64,000 nt of DNA from Vreelandella malpeensis (GCF_020622355.1 NZ_WHVL01000001.1:930001-994000); one strand, 5' to 3'. Shown: positions 37,060-46,547, counted from the first letter of the stretch. The notes: a model not told the origin generated them from the sequence alone. Program-made: numbers and translations.

Positions 37060-39156
37060 ATGCATATCGTACATATCGCGTTGCAGGGCTGCCTTCGGGG
37101 CAGCGAGGTCGAATACGGCGTGACGGCAGATACCGGCGGGCACATTCGCTACCTGCTGGAACTCGTGGAGGCCAGCGCCCGCGACCCCGCCGTGACGCGT
37201 ATAACGTTAGTCACCCGCGCCTTCGAGTGCCAGTTCAGCGACATCGACTACACCCTCGCCCATGAGCGGGTGGGCCCCAAGGTCGAGCTGGTTCGCCTGG
37301 CCACCCAGAGCCCCGGCTATCTTTCCAAGGAAGCGCTGTGGCGGGAGCTGCCCTCCTTCGTCGAGGCGCTGGACGCCTGGCTCGATACCCAGCCAGACGC
37401 CCCGGACATTCTGCACGCCCACTACGCCGATGCTGGCGAGGTCGCCGCCGAGATCCAGGCGCGTCGCGGCATTCCCTTCGTGTTCACCGCTCATTCGCTG
37501 GGGCGCAGCAAGCTCAAGTGCCTGGCCGACGGCGATATCGACGAGCCGACCCGGGCAGCACTCGCCCGACGCATCGTGTTCGAGGAGCGCGCGATCCGCG
37601 AGGCGGCACTGATCGTCGCAAGCTCGCGCGACGAGGCCGAGAGCCAGTACGCCGACTACGACCACTACACGCCGGGCAAGATTCGCGTGATCGCCCCGGG
37701 CAGCCATCTCGACGCGTTCGCGACCGCCCGCTCGACCCCGGCGGTCGAGTCGCTGCTCGCGCCTTTTCTGGTCGACCCCGACAAGCCCGCGTTGATCGCC
37801 ATCGCCCGGCCGGTGACGCGCAAGAACCTGGCCACCCTGGTGCGCGCCTTCGGCGAGAACGCCGCGCTCAGGGAGAAGGCGAACCTGGTGATCGTCGCCG
37901 GCGTGCGCGATCACATCGACGCGCTCGAGCCGGAGCTTGCCGACAACCTGCACGAACTTCTGACCCTGATCGACGATTTCGACCTCTACGGCCACGTCGC
38001 CTACCCCAAACACCACGCCCCGGAGGACGTCAAGGCGCTCTACGCCTGGGCGCGCGAGCGCCACGGGGTCTTCGTCAATCCGGCGCTCAACGAGCCCTTC
38101 GGCCTGACGCTGCTGGAAGCCGCCGCGGCGGGGCTTCCGCTGATCGCCACCGACAGCGGCGGGCCCAACGACATCATCGAGCAGTGCGCCAACGGCGTGC
38201 TGGTCAACCCCCGGCGCCCCGATGACATCGCTCGAGCGGCGCTTGCGCTGCTCGACGACCCGGCGCGCTGGCAGGCCATGGCGGACAACGGCCGCCGGGC
38301 GGTGCTGGCCTTCGACTGGCAGCGCCACGCCGAGCGCTACCACGACCTCGTGGCCCGTCTGCTGCGCCCGCCCCGGCGCTCCATCCTCGAGGGGGTCACG
38401 GCGCTTCTGATCTGCGATATCGACAACACTCTGACCGGCTCGCCGATGGGCGTGCTGGCGTTCAACACCTGGTTCGCCGAACAGAGAGGGCTCGGCTTCG
38501 GCGTGGCCACCGGGCGAAGCTTCCACAGCGCCCTGGCGATTCTCTCCCAGGCGGGCATTCCCTACCCGCCGCTGATCATCTCTTCGGTGGGCACCGAGAT
38601 TCACTACCTCAACGACGACGGCGTCACCTACCGGAAAGACTCCGCCTGGCTTGCCACCCTCGACCGCCGCTGGCAGCGCGAGGCGCTCAGCGAGGCGCTT
38701 GGCGAGTTCGATGCCATCACGCCCCAGGGGCCGCTCGAGCAGCGCCGCCACAAGCTCAGCTTCCTGAGTGACGACAGCGACGACATCACCCTGCGCCTGA
38801 CCCGCCACCTCCAGCAGCGCGGGCTACGCTGTACCGTGGTCCACAGCCACGGGCGCTACGTCGACATCCTGCCCGAAACCGCCTCCAAGGGCCTGGCGGT
38901 CGCGCACGTGCGCGCGCACCTCGGGGTCGACGAAGCAGCACTCTACGTGGCGGGGGATTCCGGCAACGACCTGGACATGCTGCGCGCCTCGAAATGCTCG
39001 ATCCTGGTGGCCAACTACAGCGACGGCCTGGCCCAGGCGCCGGGCATGGACCACGTCTACGTCGCCCGCGCCTCCCACGCCCAGGGAGTGATCGAGGGCG
39101 TGCAGCACTTCCAGGGCCGCTCGCCGACGCCTGCGGCCAAGGACATCGCCTCATGA
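37060..39156 (+). CDS. Sucrose-phosphate-synthase-like GT4 fused to HAD-IIB sugar phosphatase
   Basis: Bifunctional protein of 698 aa. Residues 1-~440 resemble sucrose-phosphate or mannosylfructose-phosphate synthases: DTGGHIRYLLEL near 24-35, TAHSLGRSK at 143-151, IARPVTRKN near 248-256 and NPALNEPFGLTLLEA at 340-353. Residues ~445-690 form a HAD phosphatase: CDIDNTLTG near 452-460, a Lys (ETASKG) and GDSGNDLDML. It would couple glycosyl transfer to a sugar phosphate with removal of the phosphate, giving a non-reducing disaccharide-type product. The donor (UDP-Glc or GDP-Man) and acceptor are not decidable by eye. AAGGA precedes the ATG; the stop overlaps the next gene as ATGA. Confidence 0.85.
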   Translation: MHIVHIALQGCLRGSEVEYGVTADTGGHIRYLLELVEASARDPAVTRITLVTRAFECQFSDIDYTLAHERVGPKVELVRLATQSPGYLSKEALWRELPSFVEALDAWLDTQPDAPDILHAHYADAGEVAAEIQARRGIPFVFTAHSLGRSKLKCLADGDIDEPTRAALARRIVFEERAIREAALIVASSRDEAESQYADYDHYTPGKIRVIAPGSHLDAFATARSTPAVESLLAPFLVDPDKPALIAIARPVTRKNLATLVRAFGENAALREKANLVIVAGVRDHIDALEPELADNLHELLTLIDDFDLYGHVAYPKHHAPEDVKALYAWARERHGVFVNPALNEPFGLTLLEAAAAGLPLIATDSGGPNDIIEQCANGVLVNPRRPDDIARAALALLDDPARWQAMADNGRRAVLAFDWQRHAERYHDLVARLLRPPRRSILEGVTALLICDIDNTLTGSPMGVLAFNTWFAEQRGLGFGVATGRSFHSALAILSQAGIPYPPLIISSVGTEIHYLNDDGVTYRKDSAWLATLDRRWQREALSEALGEFDAITPQGPLEQRRHKLSFLSDDSDDITLRLTRHLQQRGLRCTVVHSHGRYVDILPETASKGLAVAHVRAHLGVDEAALYVAGDSGNDLDMLRASKCSILVANYSDGLAQAPGMDHVYVARASHAQGVIEGVQHFQGRSPTPAAKDIAS

Positions 39157-40028
39157 AGATCAGCGCACTTACCCTGGTGCGCGGGCGCCGCGAGCACCTG
39201 ATCAACCTGATGCAAAGCCTCGACGCCCAGACCCGCCCGCCGGACGAGCTGGTGATCGCCTGGATGCAGCCGACGGCGCATGTGAACCTGCCCGAGGTCG
39301 GCTTTCCCGTGCACCACGTGTTCGTCGAGGGCGAAGCGCTGCCGCTCGCCCGCGCCCGTAACGCTGCGGTCGAGGCGGCATCCTTCGACGCCCTGGTGTT
39401 TCTCGACGTCGACTGCATCGCATCACCCACGCTCATCGGCCGCTACCGCCAGGCGCTGCTTGAGCGCGCCGCGCTCTATATCGGCGAGGTGCACTACCTG
39501 GCCGCCGGAGCGGTGCCGCGCCTCGAGAGCGGCGCGCTCGATATCGAGGCGCTTTACGCCGAAGGCGAGCGTCACCCGGCACGCCCGGCGCTCGACGAGC
39601 ACGAGCTGCGCCCGGAGCCGGACCACGGCAACCTGTGGGGGCTGTCGTTCGCGCTGATGAAGGCAGATCATCGCCGCGCCGGCGGCATGGACGAAGGCTA
39701 TGTGGGCTATGGCGGCGAGGAAACCGACTACGCCTGGCGGCTCGAAAGCGCCGGCGTTCCGCTTTTCTGGGTCGGCGGGGCGCTTGCCTGGCACCAGCAC
39801 CACGCGGTGTACGCACCGCCCTGGCCGCACTTCGAGGCGATCATCGAGAACGCCCGGCGCTTTCACGCCCGCTGGGGGCGCTGGTGCATGGAGTACTGGC
39901 TGGATCAGTTTGCCAAAGCCGGGGCGATCCGCTGGTCGCCCCGGGCGGCGGATATCGAGCTTCTTCGCTACCCGACGCGAGATGACATCGAGCGCGCGCG
40001 CCTGCCCGAGAGCGCGCGCTTTGGCTAG
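39153..40028 (+). CDS. Glycosyltransferase family 2 protein
   Basis: GT-A fold enzyme of 291 aa. MKISALTLVRGRREHLINLM begins the Rossmann part, LPLARARNAAVE follows, and the DxD-like motif is FLDVDCIAS. A C-terminal galactosyltransferase-like part has HGNLWGLSFALMKADHRRAG and GYGGEETDYAWRLESAG. The start is fixed by the ATGA overlap with the synthase gene, so the two are translationally coupled. It may add a further sugar to the product or act on a lipid or protein; this is unknown. Confidence 0.87.
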   Translation: MKISALTLVRGRREHLINLMQSLDAQTRPPDELVIAWMQPTAHVNLPEVGFPVHHVFVEGEALPLARARNAAVEAASFDALVFLDVDCIASPTLIGRYRQALLERAALYIGEVHYLAAGAVPRLESGALDIEALYAEGERHPARPALDEHELRPEPDHGNLWGLSFALMKADHRRAGGMDEGYVGYGGEETDYAWRLESAGVPLFWVGGALAWHQHHAVYAPPWPHFEAIIENARRFHARWGRWCMEYWLDQFAKAGAIRWSPRAADIELLRYPTRDDIERARLPESARFG

Positions 40029-41194
40029 CGGTTGACAGCCTGCGCCAGCGCCGCGTCCACAGCCTTGGCATTGAGCGCGGCGGCGGTGGGCTCGCCTTCC
40101 CAGAGCCGATCGACGCAGGCCTCCAGCCACTCGGCGGCGCGGCGGGCGGCGTCTTCGTCGAACAGCGTGGTCAGGCGCTCGACGTCGAGCCCGCGCGCCT
40201 TTTCCAGTACTGCCTGCCAGCCGGCGAAGTCCCCCGGCCACACCGGCATGTTCACTGCCGCCCCGAGCTCGGCCAGCCGTTCGGCCTTGCGCACCTGCTC
40301 GCCGAAGTAGCGCCACTCCGGCGCGACGATATAGGGGCGTCCCAGCATGGCGATCTCGTGCACCGTGTTGTCGCCGGCGGAGGCGAGCACGATGTCGCTG
40401 GCGGCAAGATACTCCACCACGTTCTCCACCCAGCCGCGGTTGACCAGATTGGCGAAGTCGGTTTCATGACCCTCCAGATGCAGCGGACCGATGGTGATGA
40501 AGAGTGTCTCGGGCGCGGCGCGGGCGGCCATGGTGAGCGGTGCATAAGGCGTGCCCGCCCCGCCGCCGCCGGTCAGCGCGACGACGATCTCGCGATCCGG
40601 GTCGAGTCCCAGCCGTGCACGCGCCTCCTCGCGGCTCGGCACGCTCGCCGTGGTGGTGCAAAGCCCGCCGCTGTAGAAGGTTTTCTTGCGCAGATGGGCC
40701 GGGTAATCCGCCTGCTCCAGGCGCTCGTCGAAGGGCGCGAGCATGGCGACACTCGCCTCATAGGCGCCCAGGTGGCCCGGGTCGTTGCGATCGCCGTGCA
40801 TGCGAATGCTTACCGCCGGGATGCTGGCGATGCGCGACAGCAGCGCCAGCTCCGCCGAGACGTCGATCACGAATAGCCCCGCGTCGATGTCGTCGAGGTG
40901 ATCGAGCACGCCGCGCATGGTCTGGCGCATCTCGGCCACGCCCATGGGCACGCAGTGCATCACGGGTGGCGTGGGCTGGTCGAAAAGCGCCTGGGTCGGC
41001 ACCGCGGCGCCAATCATGTTGGGCAGGGCCACCACATCGATGTCGCGCTCGAAGCCGTCGAACAGGCTGGGATCGGCGGTCATCACGCTGACCGGGCGCT
41101 CCTTCGAGAAGTGGCGGATGATCGCCATGGCGCGGCGGGCGTGGCCGCGGCCCTGGTGATGGACGAAAAAGCTGATCGGTTTCTTGGCAGTCAT
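40025..41194 (-). CDS. MurG/GT28-like glycosyltransferase
   Basis: GT-B protein of 389 aa. It begins KKPISFFVHHQGRGHARRAM, a pattern seen in predicted MurG-like transferases, and its C-terminal half has LTGGGGAGTPYAPL, ITIGPLHLEG, ASAGDNTVHEIAMLGRPYIV. No membrane segments. It converges with the GT2 gene, their stop codons sharing the CTAG at 40025-40028. It belongs to the four-glycosyltransferase locus by position; its substrates are unknown. Confidence 0.8.
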   Translation of the reverse strand: MTAKKPISFFVHHQGRGHARRAMAIIRHFSKERPVSVMTADPSLFDGFERDIDVVALPNMIGAAVPTQALFDQPTPPVMHCVPMGVAEMRQTMRGVLDHLDDIDAGLFVIDVSAELALLSRIASIPAVSIRMHGDRNDPGHLGAYEASVAMLAPFDERLEQADYPAHLRKKTFYSGGLCTTTASVPSREEARARLGLDPDREIVVALTGGGGAGTPYAPLTMAARAAPETLFITIGPLHLEGHETDFANLVNRGWVENVVEYLAASDIVLASAGDNTVHEIAMLGRPYIVAPEWRYFGEQVRKAERLAELGAAVNMPVWPGDFAGWQAVLEKARGLDVERLTTLFDEDAARRAAEWLEACVDRLWEGEPTAAALNAKAVDAALAQAVNR

Positions 41195-41356
41195 GAGTCA
41201 CACGTTCCGTTGTGGTGGCAGGTCCGCGTGGCCGTGGTGAACGGCGTTCCTTCGCGGCGGTTTGTTGGTAGGCTTGTACCAGCATAGCCGCCGGCGGGGA
41301 AAAGCACGCCCGGCGGCGTTACTCTTTAACGTTTATTGGATCGAGGAAGCCGGGCG

Positions 41357-42136
41357 ATGGCGGATCTTCTGTGGTACCAGTACGCGCTGATCGGACTGAT
41401 CTTCGCCTGGAGCGGCTTCGTGCGCACAAGCCTTGGCTTTGGCGGTGCGGTGCTCGCACTCCCCTTTCTGCTGCTGGTGCACGACGACCCGCTGGTGTTT
41501 CTGCCGATCATCGCCATTCACCTTTTGATCTTCTCGAGCTGGATCGCCTGGCAGGGCAATCGCCAGCTCAAGGCGGACACCTCGAACCCCGCCCGCAGCA
41601 ACATCGACTGGCGCTACCTGAAAAAGGCGCTGAAGATCATGATCGTGCCCAAGCTCATCGGCGTGGTGGGGCTTCTGACCCTGCCGGCCATGATCATGAC
41701 CAACATCATCTTCGCCATCGTCATCGTCTACGCCGTGGGTTACGTGCTCAACAAGCCGTTCACCAGCCGGCACCGCTACGTGGATGTAGTACTGCTGGGC
41801 CTGGGCGGCTACGTCAGCGGCACCTCACTGATCGGCGCACCCTTGATCGTGGCGGTGTTCGCCGCCCACGTGGCGAAGGAGCAGCTGCGCGATACCATGT
41901 TCGTGCTCTGGTTCATCCTGGTGGTGATCAAGATGGTCTCGTTCATCGTCGCCGGGGTCGACCTGCAGCTCATCCACCAACTCTGGCTGCTGCCCTGCGC
42001 CTTTGCTGGCCACCTGCTCGGCGAGCGCGCCCACCAGGCGCTTCAAAAGGCCGATACGGTGCTGTTCTTTCGCGTGCTGGGGGCGGTACTGATCGCGGTG
42101 AGCGTGCTGGGGCTTGCGTTCTCGCTGGCCTCCTAG
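41357..42136 (+). CDS. TauE/SafE family (TSUP) anion exporter
   Basis: Inner-membrane protein of 259 aa with about 8 helices. FAWSGFVRTSLGFGGAVLALP is the first family repeat and LGGYVSGTSLIGAPLIVAVF the second. The family exports sulfite, sulfoacetate or related anions. The ATG at 41357 has GAGGAAG upstream and is preferred over an in-frame TTG at 41336. The 162-bp gap before it holds nothing I can name. The stop shares CTAG with the convergent helicase gene. Confidence 0.86.
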   Translation: MADLLWYQYALIGLIFAWSGFVRTSLGFGGAVLALPFLLLVHDDPLVFLPIIAIHLLIFSSWIAWQGNRQLKADTSNPARSNIDWRYLKKALKIMIVPKLIGVVGLLTLPAMIMTNIIFAIVIVYAVGYVLNKPFTSRHRYVDVVLLGLGGYVSGTSLIGAPLIVAVFAAHVAKEQLRDTMFVLWFILVVIKMVSFIVAGVDLQLIHQLWLLPCAFAGHLLGERAHQALQKADTVLFFRVLGAVLIAVSVLGLAFSLAS

Positions 42137-44394
42137 CCGCTCGCCCACCGCGGGAGCGCCCACCAGCTCGGCAGCAGTGTGCGGATGGCCGGCTGGTCGA
42201 AGCGGTCATCAAGCAGCACCACCACGCCTTCGTCCTCGGGGCCTCGAATCACTCGGCCCGCAGCCTGCACCACCTTGACCATGCCGGGAATGCGGTAGGT
42301 GTAGGCGTCGCCTTCGCCGAAGCGCGCCTCGAGACGCGCCTTGAGCGCCTCGTTGAAAACGTTGAACGGCGGCAGCCCCAAGGTAGCGATGAAAGCGCCG
42401 ATCAGCCGGTCGCCGGGCAGATCCACACCTTCGCCGAAGGCGCCGCCGAGCACCGCAAAGCCCACGCCGCGCCCGCCGGGGGTGAAGCGGGCAAGAAACG
42501 CCTCGCGCTCGCGCTCCCCCATGCTCCGGGTCTGGGCGAAGGCGGGGATCTCCGGCCAGTCGGCCTGAAAACGCGCCAGCGCCGATTCGAGATAGGCGAA
42601 GCTGCTGAAAAACGCCAGGTAGTGGCCGGGCATCTCCCGGTACTGGCCGGCGATGGTCTCGACGATGGGCACGATCGAGCGCTCGCGGTCGCGGTAGCGC
42701 GTCGAGATGTGCCGGGCAATCTCTACCTTGAGCTGGTGGGCGGCGAAGGGCGATTCGATTTCGCGCCACACGGTATTCGCGGGCAGGCCGAGCAGGTCGC
42801 GGTAGTAGCGCGGCGGGCTCAGGGTGGCGGAAAACAGCACCGCGCTCTGGGCGCGCGCCAGGCGCGGGGCGAGAAAATCCGCCGGAACGACGTTGCGAAT
42901 ACCGAGCACCGCACGGCCTCGCCCGAAGCGGGTCACGTCGCACAGCGAGTGCTCGCCGAAGCTCTCCGCCAGCCGGCAGAACGCCAGCGCCTCGAACAGA
43001 AGCTCCTGAAGCTCGAGGCTTGCCGCCTCCGGGTGCTCGCCAAGATACTCGGTGATGGCGCTTGCCACCTTGTGGAGGGCGCCGACGAGCTTGCCGGGCA
43101 GTTCCTCGAGCAGGCGGTAGCGCTCGGCGTCACCCTCGCCCTCCGACAGCGTCTTCCACTGGCGCCCAAGCTGATCCAGCGGCTTTTTCAGCGCCGCCGG
43201 GGCGGCCTTCTTCGCCTGGCTGAACCGCTTTTGCGATACCTCGGCGCTGTACATGCCCCGGGCACGCTCGACCAGATTGTGGGCCTCGTCGACCAGAAGC
43301 CCCACCCGCCACTCAAAGGCCGCTGCCAGGCCGTGAAGCAGCGCGTGGGCATCGAACCAGTGGTTGACGTCGCCCACCACCACGTCCGCCCAGCGCGCCA
43401 TCTCCTGGCCAAGGTAATAGGGGCAGACGCCGTGTTCCAGCGCCACTTCCCTGAGGGCGCCTCGGTCGAGAAAGCCGCGCGCCACACAGGCCGCGCGTGC
43501 CTCGGGCAGGCGATCATAAAAGCCCGCCGCCAGCGGGCAGGCCTCGCCGTGGCAGGCGCGATCGGGATACTCGCAGGCCTTTGCGCGCGCCACCAGCTCG
43601 ACCACGCGCAGCGGCGTTTCATCGCGGGTGAGCGTTTCCAGCGCCTCGAGCGCCAGCCGCCGCCCGGGGGTCTTCATGGTCAGAAACGCCACCACATCGA
43701 GGCGCTTGCGCGCGGCGGCGCGCAGCGTCGGGTAGAGCGTGGCGAGCGTCTTGCCGATACCGGTAGGCGCCTGGGCGAGCAGGCAGCGCCCGGTGCTCGC
43801 CGCCTTGAACACATTTTCGGCGAGCTCGCGCTGGCCGGGGCGAAAGCGCGCGTGGGGAAAGGCCAGCGTCTCGAGCGCCTGGTCGCGCACCTCGCGGTGG
43901 GCGGCTTCCTGGCGGGCCCAGGCGAGAAAGCGCCGGCACTGTTCATGAAAGAACGCCTGGAGCTCAGAGGCCTCGAAGGTTTCGCTCAGGCGGGTCTCCT
44001 TCTGGCTGGTGATCTCGAAGTAGACCAGCGAAAGCGTCACCCGGGGAAGCTCTCGCTCGGCACACAGAAGCGCCCCGTACACCTTCACCTGAGCCCAGTG
44101 CAGCGCGCGCTGGTTCTCCGCCATGCGCGAAAGATCGCCGCGGTGGGTCTTCACTTCCTCGAGGCAGTGGGCGGTGGGGTCGAACCCGTCGGCGCGGCCG
44201 GACACCGTCAAGCCCTCAAAAGTGGCGGCCAAAGGCAGCTCGGCGAGATAGTCCTCGCCCCGGCGGCTCGCCACCAGCGCATGCCCGGCGATGCCCTCCT
44301 GGGCACTGGGCGCCGGAGTGAAGCGGTAGTCGAGATCGCCCCGGCGGGCGGTGAACTCGCAAAGCGCTCTAACCGCGACCCGGTACTCGCTCAC
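42133..44394 (-). CDS. XPD/DinG-like DNA helicase with N-terminal PD-(D/E)XK-type motif
   Basis: Superfamily 2 helicase, 753 aa from the GTG at 44394, whose GTGA overlaps the stop codon of the nuclease gene; another GTG lies at 44421. Residues ~1-170 contain GRADGFDPTAHCLEEVKTH, a D...ExK arrangement like PD-(D/E)XK nucleases. The helicase part has Walker A APTGIGKTLAT, DEAH box VDEAHNLVERARG, and motif VI QAAGRVIRGPEDEG. Four cysteines (ACEYPDRACHGEACPLAAGF and HGVCPYYL) mark the 4Fe-4S domain of XPD/DinG proteins. Expected to unwind damaged or flapped DNA in concert with the upstream FAN1-like nuclease. Confidence 0.9.
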   Translation of the reverse strand: MSEYRVAVRALCEFTARRGDLDYRFTPAPSAQEGIAGHALVASRRGEDYLAELPLAATFEGLTVSGRADGFDPTAHCLEEVKTHRGDLSRMAENQRALHWAQVKVYGALLCAERELPRVTLSLVYFEITSQKETRLSETFEASELQAFFHEQCRRFLAWARQEAAHREVRDQALETLAFPHARFRPGQRELAENVFKAASTGRCLLAQAPTGIGKTLATLYPTLRAAARKRLDVVAFLTMKTPGRRLALEALETLTRDETPLRVVELVARAKACEYPDRACHGEACPLAAGFYDRLPEARAACVARGFLDRGALREVALEHGVCPYYLGQEMARWADVVVGDVNHWFDAHALLHGLAAAFEWRVGLLVDEAHNLVERARGMYSAEVSQKRFSQAKKAAPAALKKPLDQLGRQWKTLSEGEGDAERYRLLEELPGKLVGALHKVASAITEYLGEHPEAASLELQELLFEALAFCRLAESFGEHSLCDVTRFGRGRAVLGIRNVVPADFLAPRLARAQSAVLFSATLSPPRYYRDLLGLPANTVWREIESPFAAHQLKVEIARHISTRYRDRERSIVPIVETIAGQYREMPGHYLAFFSSFAYLESALARFQADWPEIPAFAQTRSMGEREREAFLARFTPGGRGVGFAVLGGAFGEGVDLPGDRLIGAFIATLGLPPFNVFNEALKARLEARFGEGDAYTYRIPGMVKVVQAAGRVIRGPEDEGVVVLLDDRFDQPAIRTLLPSWWALPRWASG

Positions 44395-46070
44395 GGGGCT
44401 TGCTGCCAGCGCACGTGGCACACCTCGACGGGGATGTCGTGGCGAGCGAAGTGGTCGAGCCAGCGGCGCTGGTTGTCCTGCAGCCGATCACCCGGGCCCT
44501 TCACTTCGATCAGACGATAGCGCGCGCCGTCGTCGGCCTCGGGGAGGAACTGGATCAGGTCGGGAAACCCCGCGCGGTTGTGCTTCAGGTCCGCCAGCAA
44601 GCGGGTGAACACGGCGCGCAGGTGGGCGGCGGGCAGGCAGTGAAGGGCGGTGTCGAGCAGCGCCGGGCTCAGCGCCGGCCAATGGACGAACTGCGAGGCC
44701 ACGCCCTGCTTGGCGGCGAAGGTGTCGCGCATCGCCTGACGGTAGCTGCCGTCGTCGAGCCGGGCGAGGCAGGCGTCGATGATCGACCGGCGGCGCTCGG
44801 CGAAGTCTTCCCGGTAGAGATCCGCCGGAGCGCTGTGGAAGGGGTGGAAAAACGCGCCGGGAAGCGGTTCGAAGATCGCCGGCCACAGCAGCAGGCCGAA
44901 CAGACCCGTCAGCAGGGTGTTCTCGACGTAGTGGACCGGGGCGTTCGGGGTAGCCAGGTGCTCGGCCACGGCACGCTCCACCGGGCGCGGGCCGGGCAGC
45001 GTCAGGGTGCGCTCGACCACGCTTGCGCTTTTCGAGCGCGCCACCGCCGGCCCGCCCAGGCGCCGTTCGAGACGCGGCACCAGCCGTGCCAGCGCCTGGC
45101 GCTCGCTGTCGATGGGGTCGGCATCGAGGGCACGGCGAGCGATGTCCAAGGCCCGGGCGTTCTCCCCCCGGCGCTCGAGCAGGCGCAGCAGACGAATGCG
45201 CGCGTCGCTACCCTCGGCGCTCTCGAAGAGCGTCACCGCCAGCGCCGTGTCGCCTTGCCGTTCGGCCTCGCGGCCGAGGCTCACCAGCAGACGGTCGCGT
45301 CGGGTAGCGAGCCAGCGGTTGGCGCTGGCCGGCGGTACCTTTTCGAACAGCGCCGCCGGGGGCTCGCCCTCGCCGAGCCGCTCGCGCAGGCGGTGCAGGT
45401 GCAGGTAGGTGGTGACGTCGTCGCGGTGGGCGAAGGCGCGGGCGTCCGGCGAGAGCGCCACCGGCTCGAAGCGCTGCAGGCCAAGCTCGGTGAGCACGAA
45501 CTCCGTCCAGTCCTGGCGCAGGTTGCCGAAGAACATCAGCCGCAGCCGGTCGCATACGTCCATCACCGTGAGGCGGACAAGGGCCATCGGCGCCTCGGGC
45601 CACCAGGTGGCCAGCGGCTGGACGCTGTCAAGCGTCGGGACGAGGTGCTCGACCAGCGCTTTCTTGGCAGGCGACGCTCCCAGGCCCGCTGCGCGGATCT
45701 CATCAATCAGCGCCTGCTTGAGCTCATCGAGCTTCAGATGGTGAAACAGTGCGGCGGCCGCGAGCGCCGGGGCCGGCTCGACCAGCCCCGCCTGGGCCAG
45801 TGGCGCCAGCGCCTGATGGGGGTCGCCGATCTCGGGATAAACAAGCTTGTCGGTGCGAAAAAGCTCGCCCTTGCGCATCACCATGCGCGCAAGCAGCGCC
45901 TGGGAGGGTCGAGGAAGGGCATCGAAGGCGTCGAGGAAGGCGGTCTCCTCTATGCCTAGCAGGTCGTGGTGGCGCTCGAATACCCAGGCGAGGACGAAAC
46001 GAAAGTTCGTCAGATAATAGAAGGGGTCATCCAGGGAGGCCGTGGCGGGCGCGGCGAGAACACTGTTCAT
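44391..46070 (-). CDS. FAN1-type VRR-NUC nuclease
   Basis: DNA repair nuclease of 559 aa with the layout of bacterial FAN1: an N-terminal helical DNA-binding region starting DDPFYYLTNFRFVLAWVFER, a TPR-like middle (ERRGENARALDIARRALDAD) and a C-terminal VRR-NUC domain with GFPDLIQFLPEADD, YRLIEVKGPGDRLQDNQRRW and HVRW. The catalytic PD...ExK residues are intact. FAN1 cuts 5' flaps and helps unhook interstrand cross-links. The gene is coupled to the helicase by a 4-bp overlap. Confidence 0.9.
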   Translation of the reverse strand: MNSVLAAPATASLDDPFYYLTNFRFVLAWVFERHHDLLGIEETAFLDAFDALPRPSQALLARMVMRKGELFRTDKLVYPEIGDPHQALAPLAQAGLVEPAPALAAAALFHHLKLDELKQALIDEIRAAGLGASPAKKALVEHLVPTLDSVQPLATWWPEAPMALVRLTVMDVCDRLRLMFFGNLRQDWTEFVLTELGLQRFEPVALSPDARAFAHRDDVTTYLHLHRLRERLGEGEPPAALFEKVPPASANRWLATRRDRLLVSLGREAERQGDTALAVTLFESAEGSDARIRLLRLLERRGENARALDIARRALDADPIDSERQALARLVPRLERRLGGPAVARSKSASVVERTLTLPGPRPVERAVAEHLATPNAPVHYVENTLLTGLFGLLLWPAIFEPLPGAFFHPFHSAPADLYREDFAERRRSIIDACLARLDDGSYRQAMRDTFAAKQGVASQFVHWPALSPALLDTALHCLPAAHLRAVFTRLLADLKHNRAGFPDLIQFLPEADDGARYRLIEVKGPGDRLQDNQRRWLDHFARHDIPVEVCHVRWQQAP

Positions 46071-46117
46071 CCATCCATTCTAACAGCGTCGCGAAAGCGG
46101 CGTTAAGCGGTTATTCG

Positions 46118-46483
46118 TTAACCCACTTTATGCTGCAACAGGACCTCGATGAACTCGGGCACGTCCTCGGGGGTGTCGTCGGCGCTTGCCGGGGTTGTCT
46201 CAGGCAGGCGCCTGGGGGGCCGGCCGCTGACCAGCACGTACCACTCGGTTTCGGTGAGGTAGTGCTGGCACCAGCGGCTCAGGCCGTCGGCGATCAGGTG
46301 GCTTTCACCCTGCTCGCCGCGAAAGGTGCTGGCAAGGCACAGAAGGTCCTGGCGCGCGGTGCGGGCGCGGGCGTTGCCGCCGTGCACGCGGGAAAGCGGG
46401 CAGCGTCGATCGAACGCGGCGTTGATCAAGGCGTTGAGCCAACGCTCCACCTCGTGTGCCTGTATGCCGCCGTAGACTGCCAC
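46118..46483 (-). CDS. Hypothetical protein, 121 aa, upstream of the FAN1-like gene
   Basis: I do not recognise this family. The GTG at 46483 is chosen because AGGAG lies 8 nt upstream. The protein starts VAVYGGIQAHEVERWLNALI, has several Cys (RRCPLSR, DLLCLAS, SRWCQHYL) and a C-terminal proline/threonine-rich acidic tail. No signal peptide or membrane segment. It ends 47 bp before the FAN1-type gene, so it may be the first gene of that repair operon. Confidence 0.6.
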   Translation of the reverse strand: MAVYGGIQAHEVERWLNALINAAFDRRCPLSRVHGGNARARTARQDLLCLASTFRGEQGESHLIADGLSRWCQHYLTETEWYVLVSGRPPRRLPETTPASADDTPEDVPEFIEVLLQHKVG

Positions 46484-46547
46484 GCTTTGACTCCTCGCCC
46501 CTTCGCATCGTGAAAAGGCGCTAGCCTGCCCCAAATGACCCGCGGTG

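Noticed and set aside
41371..44520. 1049-codon open frame crossing the TauE gene and antisense to the helicase
   Set aside because: The sense genes have intact motifs; the frame product is Arg/Gly/His-rich without homology that I recognise.
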